Shown in pieces: positions 1-11,200 of a stretch of DNA of 64,000 nt (position 1 is the first letter of the stretch; the number at the start of each line of letters is the position of its first letter). The position numbers were made by a program, and so were the translations under genes. This DNA is from Choanephora cucurbitarum. Its lineage: Eukaryota; Mucoromycota; Mucoromycetes; Mucorales; Choanephoraceae. The notes under the pieces are model-generated. The model did no database searches and had not been told where the DNA came from. It was given only the letters and a program-made list of their open reading frames with translations. The stretch spans positions 207,697-271,696 of the forward strand of contig JAIWNI010000035.1 in the NCBI GenBank assembly GCA_025331435.1. Direction: 5' to 3'.

Positions 1-341
1 GCTAAGGCCACAACAAAACTTTATTTTGCTTTTCTTGTATTACCATCCCTACTTCTTTTTCGTCTATGATGGGCTATAATGCAAGAAAGGACAGACCTGG
101 CTTGTTGATCACACACTTTTACCAGATACCGTTCATGTCGAAATGAGAAGAAACATACCAAGACTGAAAAAGGAAGAGAAAAAAGTATAAAAAAGTTTTA
201 TTTCATATGTTAGAAAAGGATGGTGGTTTAAATGAACGAGTAAGTTTTTTTTTCTTCATATACGGCTATTTTTATCTACATAATTGTGTGTATACATATA
301 AATGCATATGCATTTGTCTTCCTTATGACATAACATTGAAC
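1..341. other. Gene-free left edge
   Basis: No coding exon can be supported here. The stretch is AT-rich and probably contains the 3' untranslated region of the minus-strand ADP-ribosylglycohydrolase gene that ends at 342. An unseen neighbour to the left may also reach into it. Confidence 0.4.
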
Positions 342-1784
342 TTAAAGCAAGGAGCAAAATTCATCTATTTTGTCTTCTAACCATTCCCAACGCTTCATAC
401 CAACTACCCACTCTGTTGGCAGCTGACTGTAACCAAATCTCGCACCCAACATAGCACCTGCAGCTGCGGCGTTTGTGTCCGCTTCTCCGCCTTGCATGAC
501 AACATCCATGAGCATCTTTTTGAAATACTCTGTCTCCATATGCGGAGGAACCTCTCTTGTCAAGCAAAAGAGAGCAGTACCAAGACATTTAAAGCTATCC
601 TTGCAACTATGCACATCATCCAATTCGAATTCGGAGATTGACCGAGGCAAGATGCAGCAATCTGAAAGCTGATGATAATACTTTTGCATCTGTGTCATAT
701 CTGTCTCCGGTGTGATGAACAGCGGATCAGTTTGTGGGGCAATCAACATGGATTTGTTGGTTTCTATCACATTCTGCACAAGTGCATTCATTCGCTGATC
801 CACAGGAAGTCCATCTATAAAATAGCTGGCTTCAGGTGATAGAGTGGTTTGATAACTAGGTTTAGGCGATTGATTTACTTCTATTTCGAGGTCTTGTCCT
901 CTCAATAGTCTGTAGCATGTTAGCAGAATCATATTATAAGAAGACTAGATTTCTTTTACCTTGCAACCAGAGTAGACATTACAACACATGATATAAGGCA
1001 GCGTGGATCAGGATGTGTGATACGGCAGCACTCAGCAGTATTCTCAATCACAGTTGTACCATCCCAGAACTTAATGGCGCCTAAAAGTGGTGCTCTAACG
1101 ATTGACCCATTTGCCCCCCTCAAAGTGTTTTCTGATTTCCAAATCTCTACTGCTGCTTGTTGCTTTTTTTTAGAAAAAATAATGAATAAGCACCAGTTAG
1201 TGAAAAATATGTGAGAATAAGACTTACAGGACTTGTTTTGTATGTAGGATTTGCTAATACTGCTTGATTGGTTTTGTTGATACCTATTGGTGGTTTCTGT
1301 AAATCCTTGATACCCTGTTTTCCATAAGCATATAATCTGTTTGCAAAATCTTTCGGCAGGAAATGCCCACTATTTTCGAAGACGGATTCCATAACTAACA
1401 ATATCTGTTCAGCATCATCGCCAAAGTCACTGAGTAAAAAAAAGTGCATCAGTTTTGTTTCGCTGTTTCTAAGCAGTTGGCAATTTATTCCCCTACTTTA
1501 CTTTTCGTCAAATTTAGATCGGTATTCATCGCGATGGAAAGGTATGCCTTCCTCATCCATGCCAAATCGTATTGGTCCGCTCCTATAGATCTGTTTGATT
1601 TCAGATTTTGATAATCCTTCAGTTGCTATTCCTAAACTATCGCCCAAAAGAGCACCTAAAAACAAATACAATGTCAATATCGTGAATAGAAATAAACAAA
1701 CTACTACTTACCAAAGATTAGCCCTTTGACTTTATCTACAATTGCTGTTGTTTCTAATTTCGAACATCCTGATGGAACTCGCAT
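342..1784 (-). CDS. ADP-ribosylglycohydrolase (ARH/DraG) family protein
   Basis: Five exons fit on the minus strand: 1784-1712, 1655-1502, 1429-1228, 1162-960 and 909-342. All have GT-AG borders and give 399 residues. The N-terminus has the family signature GALLGDSLGIATEG. The middle has GSIVRAPLLGAIKFWD followed by a THPDPRC motif. The C-terminal part has GGEADTNAAAAGAMLGARFG, the second metal-binding motif of ADP-ribosylglycohydrolases, which remove ADP-ribose from proteins or small molecules using a binuclear metal centre. The usual motif is GGDTDT or GGDADT, so the Glu at the third position is a conservative change. The start ATG at 1784 is the first in frame ahead of the conserved block. 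I see no targeting signal. The exact substrate (Arg-, Ser- or O-acetyl-ADP-ribose) cannot be told from sequence. Confidence 0.88.
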
Positions 1785-3209
1785 ATTGTCTTTTCTGTTT
1801 TGTCTATTATTACTTAATAAGATAGAGAAAAAAAGAGCTTTCATTGTATTGATGGAGAGTACCTTAGTTTTTCTATTTATCTGCTCTTTATCTCTATAAT
1901 TCTAAAGAGTAATTTGTTTTAGGCAGTAGAAAAATAAAAGCAAAAAAAGAAGAAGAAGAAAAATCAAGGAGGGAAGGAAGAGTGAAAGAAAAGAAAGTGG
2001 GAAGAGAAAGAAAGAGAGAGAGAGAGAGAGAGAGAAAGCATAGGTCTGACATTTTCGAATCAGCATGCAAGTAGATTAAAAGTCCTATTTTGTCATCCGC
2101 ATGATGTACAAGAATAAATTAGCGTTTTCAGAATGCTTACTATAGTATGATTCTATTTCATAGTGCATAAAGGACCACAACGCTTGAAATTAAACTCATA
2201 GACATAATTATGTTCTTCATCATCTGCTGTAAGGATAGAGAGCAATGTCAAATCTCTGTGTTACTGAATGAAGGTACAGTCAACGTGATTAAAACCGCGT
2301 CATAGAGTGTTACATTTTGGTCTGTAAATGATTTATGGCCAAAAACAGAAATTTAACTCAAGACTAGAGGTATTCTGTTTCCAGAAAATCACAAATAAGC
2401 CCTTTTTGGTTTTTCCTTTATTTTATTGTTTCCTTTGCTACTTTCTCTTTTGCTTCTTATGCTATTACTTTCACTGTTGCTTTTGAGACTTCTACATAAC
2501 ACAGATAACATATGGAGATACAGACACAAGGACAAGAGGCGGCTTTTCGTTCAATGTCGGTTTTTTAGATGTAGAAAGCAGAAATTTTCTAAGGTGTTCC
2601 TAGTAATTTTCTCCGCTATCTGTTTACATTCACATCAGATTTTTAGTGATTTCTGTGAAATACAGTTAAGGTTAAGCACATTCCTTTACAAATCATTTAA
2701 GACGTCTATTTTTCTCTATTTTTTTTTCTTACGCTATGGCAACATTTACTGAATACGAAAGCTAAGAGATTGATTAGGTAAAAAAGAAAAGAAAGAAAAT
2801 GATAGACTAATTTACAAAATAGGTAATTGGTATGCCCAAATAAGGCAATAGTCTACTTTTTTTTGTTATGGTCAAAGCATCCAGGGTAACTTTCCCGGTC
2901 GACGCGGTTTTTGTATTTCTTTTTTTTAAACAGATTGAGTGAAGTTAACTACCTACTGACAACATGCATCGCTATAATAAGTTGTGTTTACCATTGTGAT
3001 GGAAAGCAGTATCAAAACAATCATAAGAAACAATTTGATCGAGAATACAACGCTTCTATGGCTACAATGATGGCTACACAAAAAAAGAGTTGTTTCATGT
3101 TCAAACACAAACAAAATAATAATGGAATGTATGTCTTTAATTCTTTTTCTTTAACGAAGCAAATAGGGGGAGGGGGTATAAAGAAATCTCTTTTTTGTTT
3201 TGGTTTGTT
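1785..3209. other. Intergenic, AT-rich, no supported gene
   Basis: This lies between the start of the ADP-ribosylglycohydrolase gene and the 3' end of the homeobox gene. It holds a short GA microsatellite (about 2012-2035) and many A/T tracts. Reading frames at 2426-2752 and 2911-3213 are of very low complexity (Leu/Phe- or Lys/Asn-rich), lack family features, and I do not regard them as genes. Confidence 0.5.
2012..2035. repeat. (GA)n microsatellite
   Basis: About twelve GA dinucleotides in a row inside a longer purine-rich tract, upstream of the minus-strand ADP-ribosylglycohydrolase gene. It may lie in its promoter. Confidence 0.9.
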
Positions 3210-4211
3210 TTAGAGCCATGGTCTCCAGCTCTTATACTTTGTTGCTTCCTGTTGTCTCTTCTTTTCTTGCTGATCTTCATCCCACTGCTGAACATAAGCT
3301 GCTGCAGTTGCTAATATGTCCATTGGGGCCGAGTCAGGATGAAAAATAAGCTCATGAGGTAAGGAAGGAGATGAGGCTAATGAAGATTCTGAGGAAGATG
3401 AATCTAAGCAGGAGTTATTTGTTACCAAAGAAGGCATTGTTGTAGCTGTCGACCAATAATTAAATTTAACTCTTTTGTTCGTATAAGGATAATAGTGCTG
3501 CATGTGCTGTTGCTGTTGCTGCTCCTCTTGTTCTTGCAAGCGGATACGATTAACTTTTGCACGTCTATTTTGAAACCATACCTAATATTATTTTGTTTAG
3601 GTTACACAATATTTATCACATGGCTAATTTACACCCCATTCAAAACAAGATGTATTTTTTTTTCTCTTTTTTTTAATAATGAAAATTTACCTGAACTTCA
3701 CGATTCGTCATATTGAGTTTTTTAGCAAGCTTTTCTCGCAATTCATGACTAGGCGTATCAGTTTGTTGAAACAACTCGCTTAAAAGACAGAATTGTTCTG
3801 GCGTAATTCTCTTTCTCTTTGGTTTATCAACTAATATTTATTGCTTGTTATTAAGATAAAAATTGATAAATGAAACCAATATTTTCTTACCTTCTTCCGA
3901 CTTTTTTTGGCGCTTTATTTTGTTGTGTTGTGGGTATTCATCATTCAATCTGAAGGTTTTCATGGTATCAGGTAGCTCTTTGGTGCCAATTAAAGAAAAA
4001 ACAGGGGAGATAAGAGAGAGAGAGAGAGAGAGAAAAGAAAGAGAGAAAAGAAAGAGAGAAAAGAAAGAGAGAAAAGAAAGAGAGAAAAGAAAGAAAGAGA
4101 TCCTGTTGAACTTAAGGGATTGGCGCTTGCGAAAAAAAAATATGTTTTACCTTCCACAATAACCGTTGCCTCCGTTTCGACTCGAGATCTGGTATTAGCT
4201 CTCCGAGCCAT
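3210..4211 (-). CDS. Homeobox (homeodomain) transcription factor
   Basis: Four exons: 4211-4151, 3977-3891, 3830-3691 and 3581-3210, together 219 residues. The homeodomain spans about residues 52-110. It starts with KPKRKRITPEQFCLLSELF, has helix 2 as HELREKLAKKLNMTNREVQ and the diagnostic recognition helix VWFQNRRAKV. The last intron falls exactly between EVQ and VWF, a common place in homeobox genes. A Gln-rich stretch (EEQQQQQHMQH) follows, then a Ser-rich tail. The protein presumably binds DNA in the nucleus. The N-terminal 51 residues are basic and otherwise featureless. No second domain such as LIM or POU is visible, so it is a simple typical fungal homeodomain protein. Target genes are unknown. 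Confidence 0.93.
4011..4100. repeat. GAGAGAAAAGAAA microsatellite/minisatellite
   Basis: A run of GA followed by repeated GAGAGAAAAGAAA-type units. It lies within intron 1 of the homeobox gene, reading as a pyrimidine tract on the coding strand close to that intron's acceptor, so length changes could affect splicing. Confidence 0.85.
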
Positions 4212-7200
4212 GCTTTAATTTAATTTTCAAATGGTGCAAGTTGTTCTCCTTTGTAATTTTTATTTTCTAAGCCGCGCTATAGCCTCTAAACTGAAATTTG
4301 TTGCCAAACTATGGCACAACACATTCCTAAAGAAATGAGGATATATTCAATTCAAGGTACGAAAGGCGTGTTTGTGCTATCAATTTGTCTTCTTTAAGCC
4401 GCGAAATTCTTCTACTCTACGAGGGGTGGTCTAACAAACATTCAAGTATTTATCTATCTAAATACATGACTTATAGATAGACTGAAACATCATTTAAGTG
4501 ACCAGTTCCTCTTTGCAAAGGACAAAAGAAACTCGAGCGTTAGTTTGTGTGGCTAATTGATGCAGACATATATCTTATCTAGCAAGCCCTTTTTATTTCA
4601 TCTATTTTCGCATAAAAAAAAGAAAAAGCTTACATCCTTTTTCTCAAAAAGATGCCAAGTAAGACAATGGATTTGGTAGATCTCAAAGCCAGAGTAGATA
4701 CTACATAGCCTCTGTGCTGGGGGAATCAACTGTACATTGCGCATCAGGTATACAGATAACTATGTTCAGCATGAAATTAAATACTTGCAACACAAACTAT
4801 CATAAGAAAAAGTAGAACAGACACTGATTACTTGTAGATTTAAAACAGGAAGAAAGAAAAAAGCCCCAAATCAAAGTTTGCTGATCCCGACTTACCCAGA
4901 AAGCACTATATGATGTTCACAGGAACAGTTACCTACAGTGCCTCAAGAGTTAATATTAAAAATACTTTGGTAACAATAATCACATGAGATGCAAATAGAC
5001 ATTTAAGGCATAAAGGTAAAGCCGATTTGCAGTGGACCCTAATGAGCGGAGATAGTTTAAGATATAAACCGTACTAGAGCGGGAGCAACATATGTAGTGG
5101 GGGTGGGGGTACGACCTACAAGAGTAATAGTACAGACGACGTGATATGGTCCCATCTTTAAACTGATGATCTTTTTTTTTTTCTTAAACAGCTCATTATT
5201 CCTATCTGCTTGAGATACAAAAGGGCCTTAAATACACTTTTCTTCTTGAGATATCAACTTTACTGTATGTAAAATGAAGTCATATTTTGATTTGTTTTGA
5301 TATCATGATCCTTCTAAACTCTAATTGAATTCTCGTATATAAGTTGCCTATATCCCATTTGTAGACATTGGAGGCAAGGTACTCAGCAGTGATACTTATA
5401 AGTAGTTCTTGTATGAACAACTTATACGAGATTGCTTCAATTGGTGGATTCTATTTATGTACAAACTTTAATTGATCCGAGTGTTTCAACTATTTTCATC
5501 ATCCCTAAACATCAAAACAATTGAGATTGTGGTTTTTTCTGAATTCCAACATGGCGTGAAGAAAAAATAATCCTAAATAGTCACTCATGAACTCCTAACT
5601 AGTGATCTGATCTATGGCTGTACGAAGAAATGATAGCGACAGGACGAAAGCCTGTACTGTTCATTTTTCTTATTATACTGTAATTAAGCTGTAATGCTTT
5701 CGTGTTTTTTTGGCAAGCATATCGGGACTAGCATACGAACAATATGAGTGTGTATTTTTCTAGGTACATCATAAAGTTGTTCTTTTAAGCTCAATTTCAA
5801 GACGTTTCACTCATCTTCATTATAAGGAAAAAGAAAAAATCTTGTAAGCAAAAAGTAGAAACGCGAAAGCATAAATCAGCCAATATTTGTCAAAAACTTG
5901 AGGCGAGAAGAAAATGAATAAAGTTAAAGTTTGAATGAGTCATATCTTTGCAGGAATTATATGGTATAGCTCTGTAGAAATCATGACAGAACTGAAGTCG
6001 TATTGTAACATTAAAGGAACACAGAATGAGGGACAAGTGCGTAATGCACAAACATCTTTTTCTTAGATACTCAATAAGATAATCTCAGAAATTCCCTTCC
6101 ATCCCAAAAAAACTTAATATCCTTTTTACTTTGGCACAGTCTCTTTTTCTTTAAAAAAAAAATAAAGTAAAATACGTACTCTCAACAGAGAAAGGGTTGA
6201 TGGACAAAGAACTGGGGCGAAGTGAGAGATATCATTGCAAACACAGTCAAAAACCTATCAATAATGTTGGCCACTTTGATATGCAGGCAAAATAATAGAC
6301 TCAGTCAAATTATCTGTTGTATCAATATTTCATATGATTTCAATCTTGCCATAATAAACGTTAGATCAGATAGTTTGGGTTAATTTAAACGTATTCAGTT
6401 CAATAAAATCAAGCCAAACTGTGCTATACAGCAAAAGGAAAGAGTTGTGATAGTATAAGACGCACGTGTACATAACAAGCAAGTGGCTTGCCATGTGCGT
6501 GACATTCAATGCTAATAAGCCTTGTATGGATCTTAGCTTTTTCTGCAAACAATGGTAATCTGCATTAAATAATTATTCTAAATAAGACAAGAGAAATTTA
6601 GCCCATAAAGATACACCAATTAAGAAATGTCAATTTTATTATCTAAACCCACGTTATTGATCTCAGTCTGAACTTTGTTTCAAGGCCGATAACGTGAAGG
6701 ATTTTAAGACTATTTGATGGTGCCATTAAGTTCTGACACTCAATGAATAAGGGCAGTGATTGATAATCACTCTACGCTTTTCTGTAGGATAGTCACTATA
6801 TCTGTACATGGGAATAAGTAGAAAGAGAGATAGAGTATAAAGGTGCTTATTGTGGCTACCAATAAGCGAATAGCATTGGCTAATCGTTTTATTGATGTTT
6901 AAATAGAGTGAAAGTTTTTTTTTAGACTAAGAAGAAAATGCAACGTCACTATGCGTTTAATAGGTTTCAAATCATAACTTATGAACCACTGCAGAAATGA
7001 GAGTCTTTGACTCTAATTAGTCATGTGCAAAATTTACCTGATGTCTAGCAACGGACAAAGAAAATAAAGCTTCTGAGGGTGACGTAGAAAACTCAAGTAT
7101 GGACAGGTTAACAATTGTTCTTCGTACCTGAAAATAGAGTATCATCATGTCAAACAATCATATGGCTCATGAGTAACATCAGTGATCCCCACACACCTAT

Positions 7201-8278
7201 CTCAGGTATAGCAAATGTATTTGTATGAATACATTGCTATGCATCGCCGAGATCCAGAAAGAAATAGTAGTAGTGGAGCAGCTGTTGTTGATCCAAATAG
7301 ATAAGTAGGACAATGATATTGAAAAGTGTTGAACACCAAATGTATACATCAGTACTCAAAATATGCAACCTCTATCTAAACAAGAAGTAAACTGATGTCT
7401 TCAATTGAGCTCGTCAGATAGCCTTCTTGTACAGAGAGATAGTGGTCACGATGAACGGCAATGCACCAAATAAGCCATCCTGATATCGTAACCCATTGCT
7501 TGTTTTACTAGCATAAAGATATTTCTACAGAGAGATTGAGTTTGCCTACTGGTTGTATGACGAATATAGCATGGTACAAACATATCAAAACTTTATCTGA
7601 TCTTAGCAATAGTATCCATTGTTTCAGTACAGACATAGTCAGAGTGATACGTAAGCTCAAAAAAGAAGGATAATGATAAAGTGAGTTTGACCTCTTTGGC
7701 TTTACTCTTTTCGGCCTCTTTGCTTTTTGCCTTAACTGTTAAGGGTGTGATCTTGGACGTTAAAGAGACCTGACATCTTGGTGCTTGAATGGCAATCAAC
7801 GAGGTTGGTGATGCCGTTCAGTACCTTAATGAGCACACAGCATAACATAAGCCACTATTTGTTCGTCAATCTCTCTAGTGAGCCCTCCAAAGCTCCTTCT
7901 GTATAAATTCTGTCCGGCAGCAACAAACAGTTGGACTCACCGAAATAAAGCTATGGTGTGCCCATTTTTAGGAATCCAAAACTTGAGATCCGGTATATAT
8001 AGACTTTGATTTTCCCCCCTTTATTTCTTTTTCTTTTCTTTTTTTTTCTCTCTCTCTCTCTCTCTATATCCATATTCTTTTTCTTTTTTTGTTGTCAGGC
8101 AAGAAAAAAAAAGATTGTATCATTCACAGAAAGGGCAGTGTGTCACATAAAATCTTATTAAGTTTCCTTCGTTTCTCCCTCCCGCTTTTTTTTTCTCTTC
8201 TCTCACTCACTCACTCTCTTTTTTCTGTGAAAAAGAAAGAAGAAATCACCTTTACATAATTACAAAGAAGAGTGGGTA
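4212..8278. other. Long gene-free region upstream of the histidine kinase
   Basis: About 4 kb with no exon set I can support on either strand. Frames at 6366-6548 and 7593-7799 are short and show no family signature. The right end (about 7990-8278) looks like the promoter and 5' UTR of the histidine kinase gene. The rest is AT-rich and shows no obvious transposon, tandem array or tRNA. It may contain a non-coding transcript or long regulatory DNA; nothing in the sequence decides this. Confidence 0.4.
7994..8090 (+). promoter_or_regulatory. Probable core promoter of the hybrid histidine kinase gene
   Basis: A TATA-like TATATATAG (7994-8002) is followed by a long CT-rich tract with a (CT)n run at about 8048-8068, about 190-285 bp ahead of the ATG at 8279. 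A TATA box plus pyrimidine tract is a common arrangement in fungal promoters. A second CT-rich stretch follows at about 8170-8225. Confidence 0.45.
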
Positions 8279-11200
8279 ATGAAACGTTCTAGTACTGGAG
8301 ATAATTCACCAATAATTAAAAAGAAAGTTCGTGATAATACCACAGAAGAAGAACCCATCACAACAGATATTTTTTCGCCCATTCCTTCTGCAAACATGAC
8401 ACATACAACCCACACTGCAAGTGACTCTAATACATCACCTGCAGGCAGTATGAGTGTGATTCGTTATGTTTACGGTCTTGTACATAATTTAGAACAAGGA
8501 AACATCGACCATTGTTTATCTCATTCCATAGACTCCTCTCAGTTTGACGAAACTCTAAGTGCGGCAGACACTGACTTGCTTAATGCACTTGATTCAAATC
8601 TCAAGAAGATTGCTCAACGTCAGTTGCAATTGGAGACAGAAAATCTTAGGAGTCGCATTATGATACAGCAGCAACATCAGCTTCTGACAGCCTCTAATCA
8701 CGAAGAAAAAGACCATAGTGAGTCAAGCAAGGGACCAAGTCAAGAGGACAAAGAAAGGACAACGAACACTACACCTGAAGATAGTTTAACATCCGTTCAC
8801 GATTCTTCTTTGCTCGAAAAATTAGAAAATTCATACCGCGAAATGCCCAAAATTCCCCAACAGAAAGAAAAAGGTAGCAAAAACAAAAAGAAAAAGTTTA
8901 TTTAGCATCGTCTCATTTTCTCTTTCGTATCAGCAAAAACCTCCACAAATAACGATTTAGCTGCCGGCCTCGCTTCTCTATCATCTCCTCCACCATTCAC
9001 TATATCATCTATCGCTACTGCTTATCCTGTCTATTTTGGTTCAACATCTTCCTCTGCTATATCATTCCCTGCCGCTGCTGTTCAGACAAGCTCTGACAAC
9101 ATTGTATGCCCTGACTGTGTTATTCAAGCTGTTACTGTCGCCTGTGGTGTCTTTAACGGTGATTTAAATGGACGTATTACTTGTAAACATGAACGTTGTG
9201 TTGCTGGCACAAACGTCGAATCGGATGCCCCTATTAATACCTTAAAAAATGCCATTAATGCAATGGCCGACCAACTTCAAGGAATTACTGATGAAGTCAA
9301 TTCAGTGGCTCATGAAACCGCTGTCAATGGCAAACTTGGTATTCAATGTAGCATCAAAGAAAAGAAAGGCTTATGGAAAGATTTTGTTGTCAACCTTAAT
9401 CTAATGACCAGAAATCATCTTGAGCAAGTGCGTGATATTGCTGATGTCTCACAAGCAATTGCTAGAGGTGATTTAAGTAAGGCAATGACCGCTCCTGTAC
9501 GAGGTGAAACCTTATTGCTCAAGAACACATTCAACACAATGGGTAAGAATTTTTTTTGTCGAATTATCAAACCAGTGTAGCTCATCACTTTCTTTTCCTT
9601 GGTAGTAAACCAATTGAACTTGTTTGCTTCTGAAGTCTCAAGAGTGGCTCACGAAGTTGGTACTGAAGGTAAACTAGGTGCACAAGCCAAGGTACAAGGT
9701 GCAGACGGTATTTGGAAAGAGTTGACAGACAATGTCAACACAATGGCTGCTAATCTTACGAATCAAGTGCGAGATATTGCTCAAGTTTCGAAGTCGGTAG
9801 CTCGAGGTAATTTAACCAAAAAGGTCACTGTGGAGGTTAGGGGTGAAATGCTGGATTTAAAAAACACCATTAACACCATGGTGGATCAAGTAAGTGTACC
9901 TCAATCTAATGTCACTTCCCTAGACTAACCATTTTTGGAAACCAGTTATCCATATTTGCAACCGAAGTGACACGTGTGTCTCTAGAAGTTGGAACTGAAG
10001 GAAAATTGGGTGGTCAAGCAATTGTTAAGGATGTTGCTGGTACCTGGAAAGATTTAACAGATAATGTCAACACAATGGCAACCCGGCTTACCGATCAGAT
10101 GCGTGACATTGCAGTAGTCGCTAAAGCTGTTGCGCAGGGTGACTTGTCTAAAAAGGTTAAGGCCAATGCACAAGGTGAAGTATTGGAACTCAAGAATACT
10201 ATGAATAAGATGGTAAGTTCATGATGCGCTTCTTCTTTTTTTATTTTAAAGAGAGAAAAATGGCTTATCTCCTAATTCCTTTCAGGTGGATCAATTGTTA
10301 CTTTTCTCTGCTGAAGTGCGAAGAGTATCATTGGAAGTGGGTGTTGAGGGTAAATTAGGTGGTCAGGCTGTTGTCAAAGATGTTGGCGGTACATGGAAAA
10401 ACCTAACGGATAACGTGAACCAAATGGCCGCCAATCTAACCAATCAAGTCCGATCTATTGCTGAAGTAACTAAAGCTGTAGCAAACGGTGACTTATCAAA
10501 GAAGATTGAAGTAGAAACCAGAGGAGAAATTCTCGACCTCAAGAACACAGTAAACGACATGGTGGATCAACTAAGAGTCTTTGCATCCGAAGTAACGCGT
10601 GTGTCTCGTGAAGTAGGAACCGAAGGCAAGCTAGGAGGAGAAGCTATTGTGCCAAGTGTCAGCGGAACTTGGAAGGATTTAACGGACAATGTCAATACCA
10701 TGGCTGCCAACCTTACGACCCAAGTACGTTCTATCGCCGAGGTAACCAAAGCTGTTGCCAAGGGAGACTTGTCAAAAAAAATCTATGTTGAGACACAAGG
10801 TGAAATACTTGACCTTAAGAATACAGTCAATAACATGGTGGATCAGCTGAATGTATTTGCTGCGGAAGTCACAAGAGTAGCTAAAGAAGTAGGCACAGAG
10901 GGCAAGCTAGGAGGTCAAGCGCTAGTGCCAAATGTCGATGGTACTTGGATGGATCTTACAGTGAACGTAAACCATATGGCCACCAACTTGACTAATCAAG
11001 TACGTTCAATTGCTGAGGTGACAAAAGCCGTAGCTCTTGGTGATTTGTCCAAAAAGATTGAAGTCGAGTCTGGTGGTGAAATCCTGGATTTGAAAAACAT
11101 CGTGAATAACATGGTGGATCAGTTGAGAGTGTTCGCTTCAGAGGTCACGAGAGTGTCGAAGGAAGTCGGTACAGAGGGCAAGTTAGGTGGGCAAGCTGTT

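Noticed and set aside
2426..2752. Leu/Phe-rich frame on the plus strand
   Set aside because: Low-complexity translation of a T-rich tract with no conserved features.
6366..7799. Two short minus-strand frames in the 4-kb gap
   Set aside because: No conserved residues, no supporting exons, composition like the surroundings.
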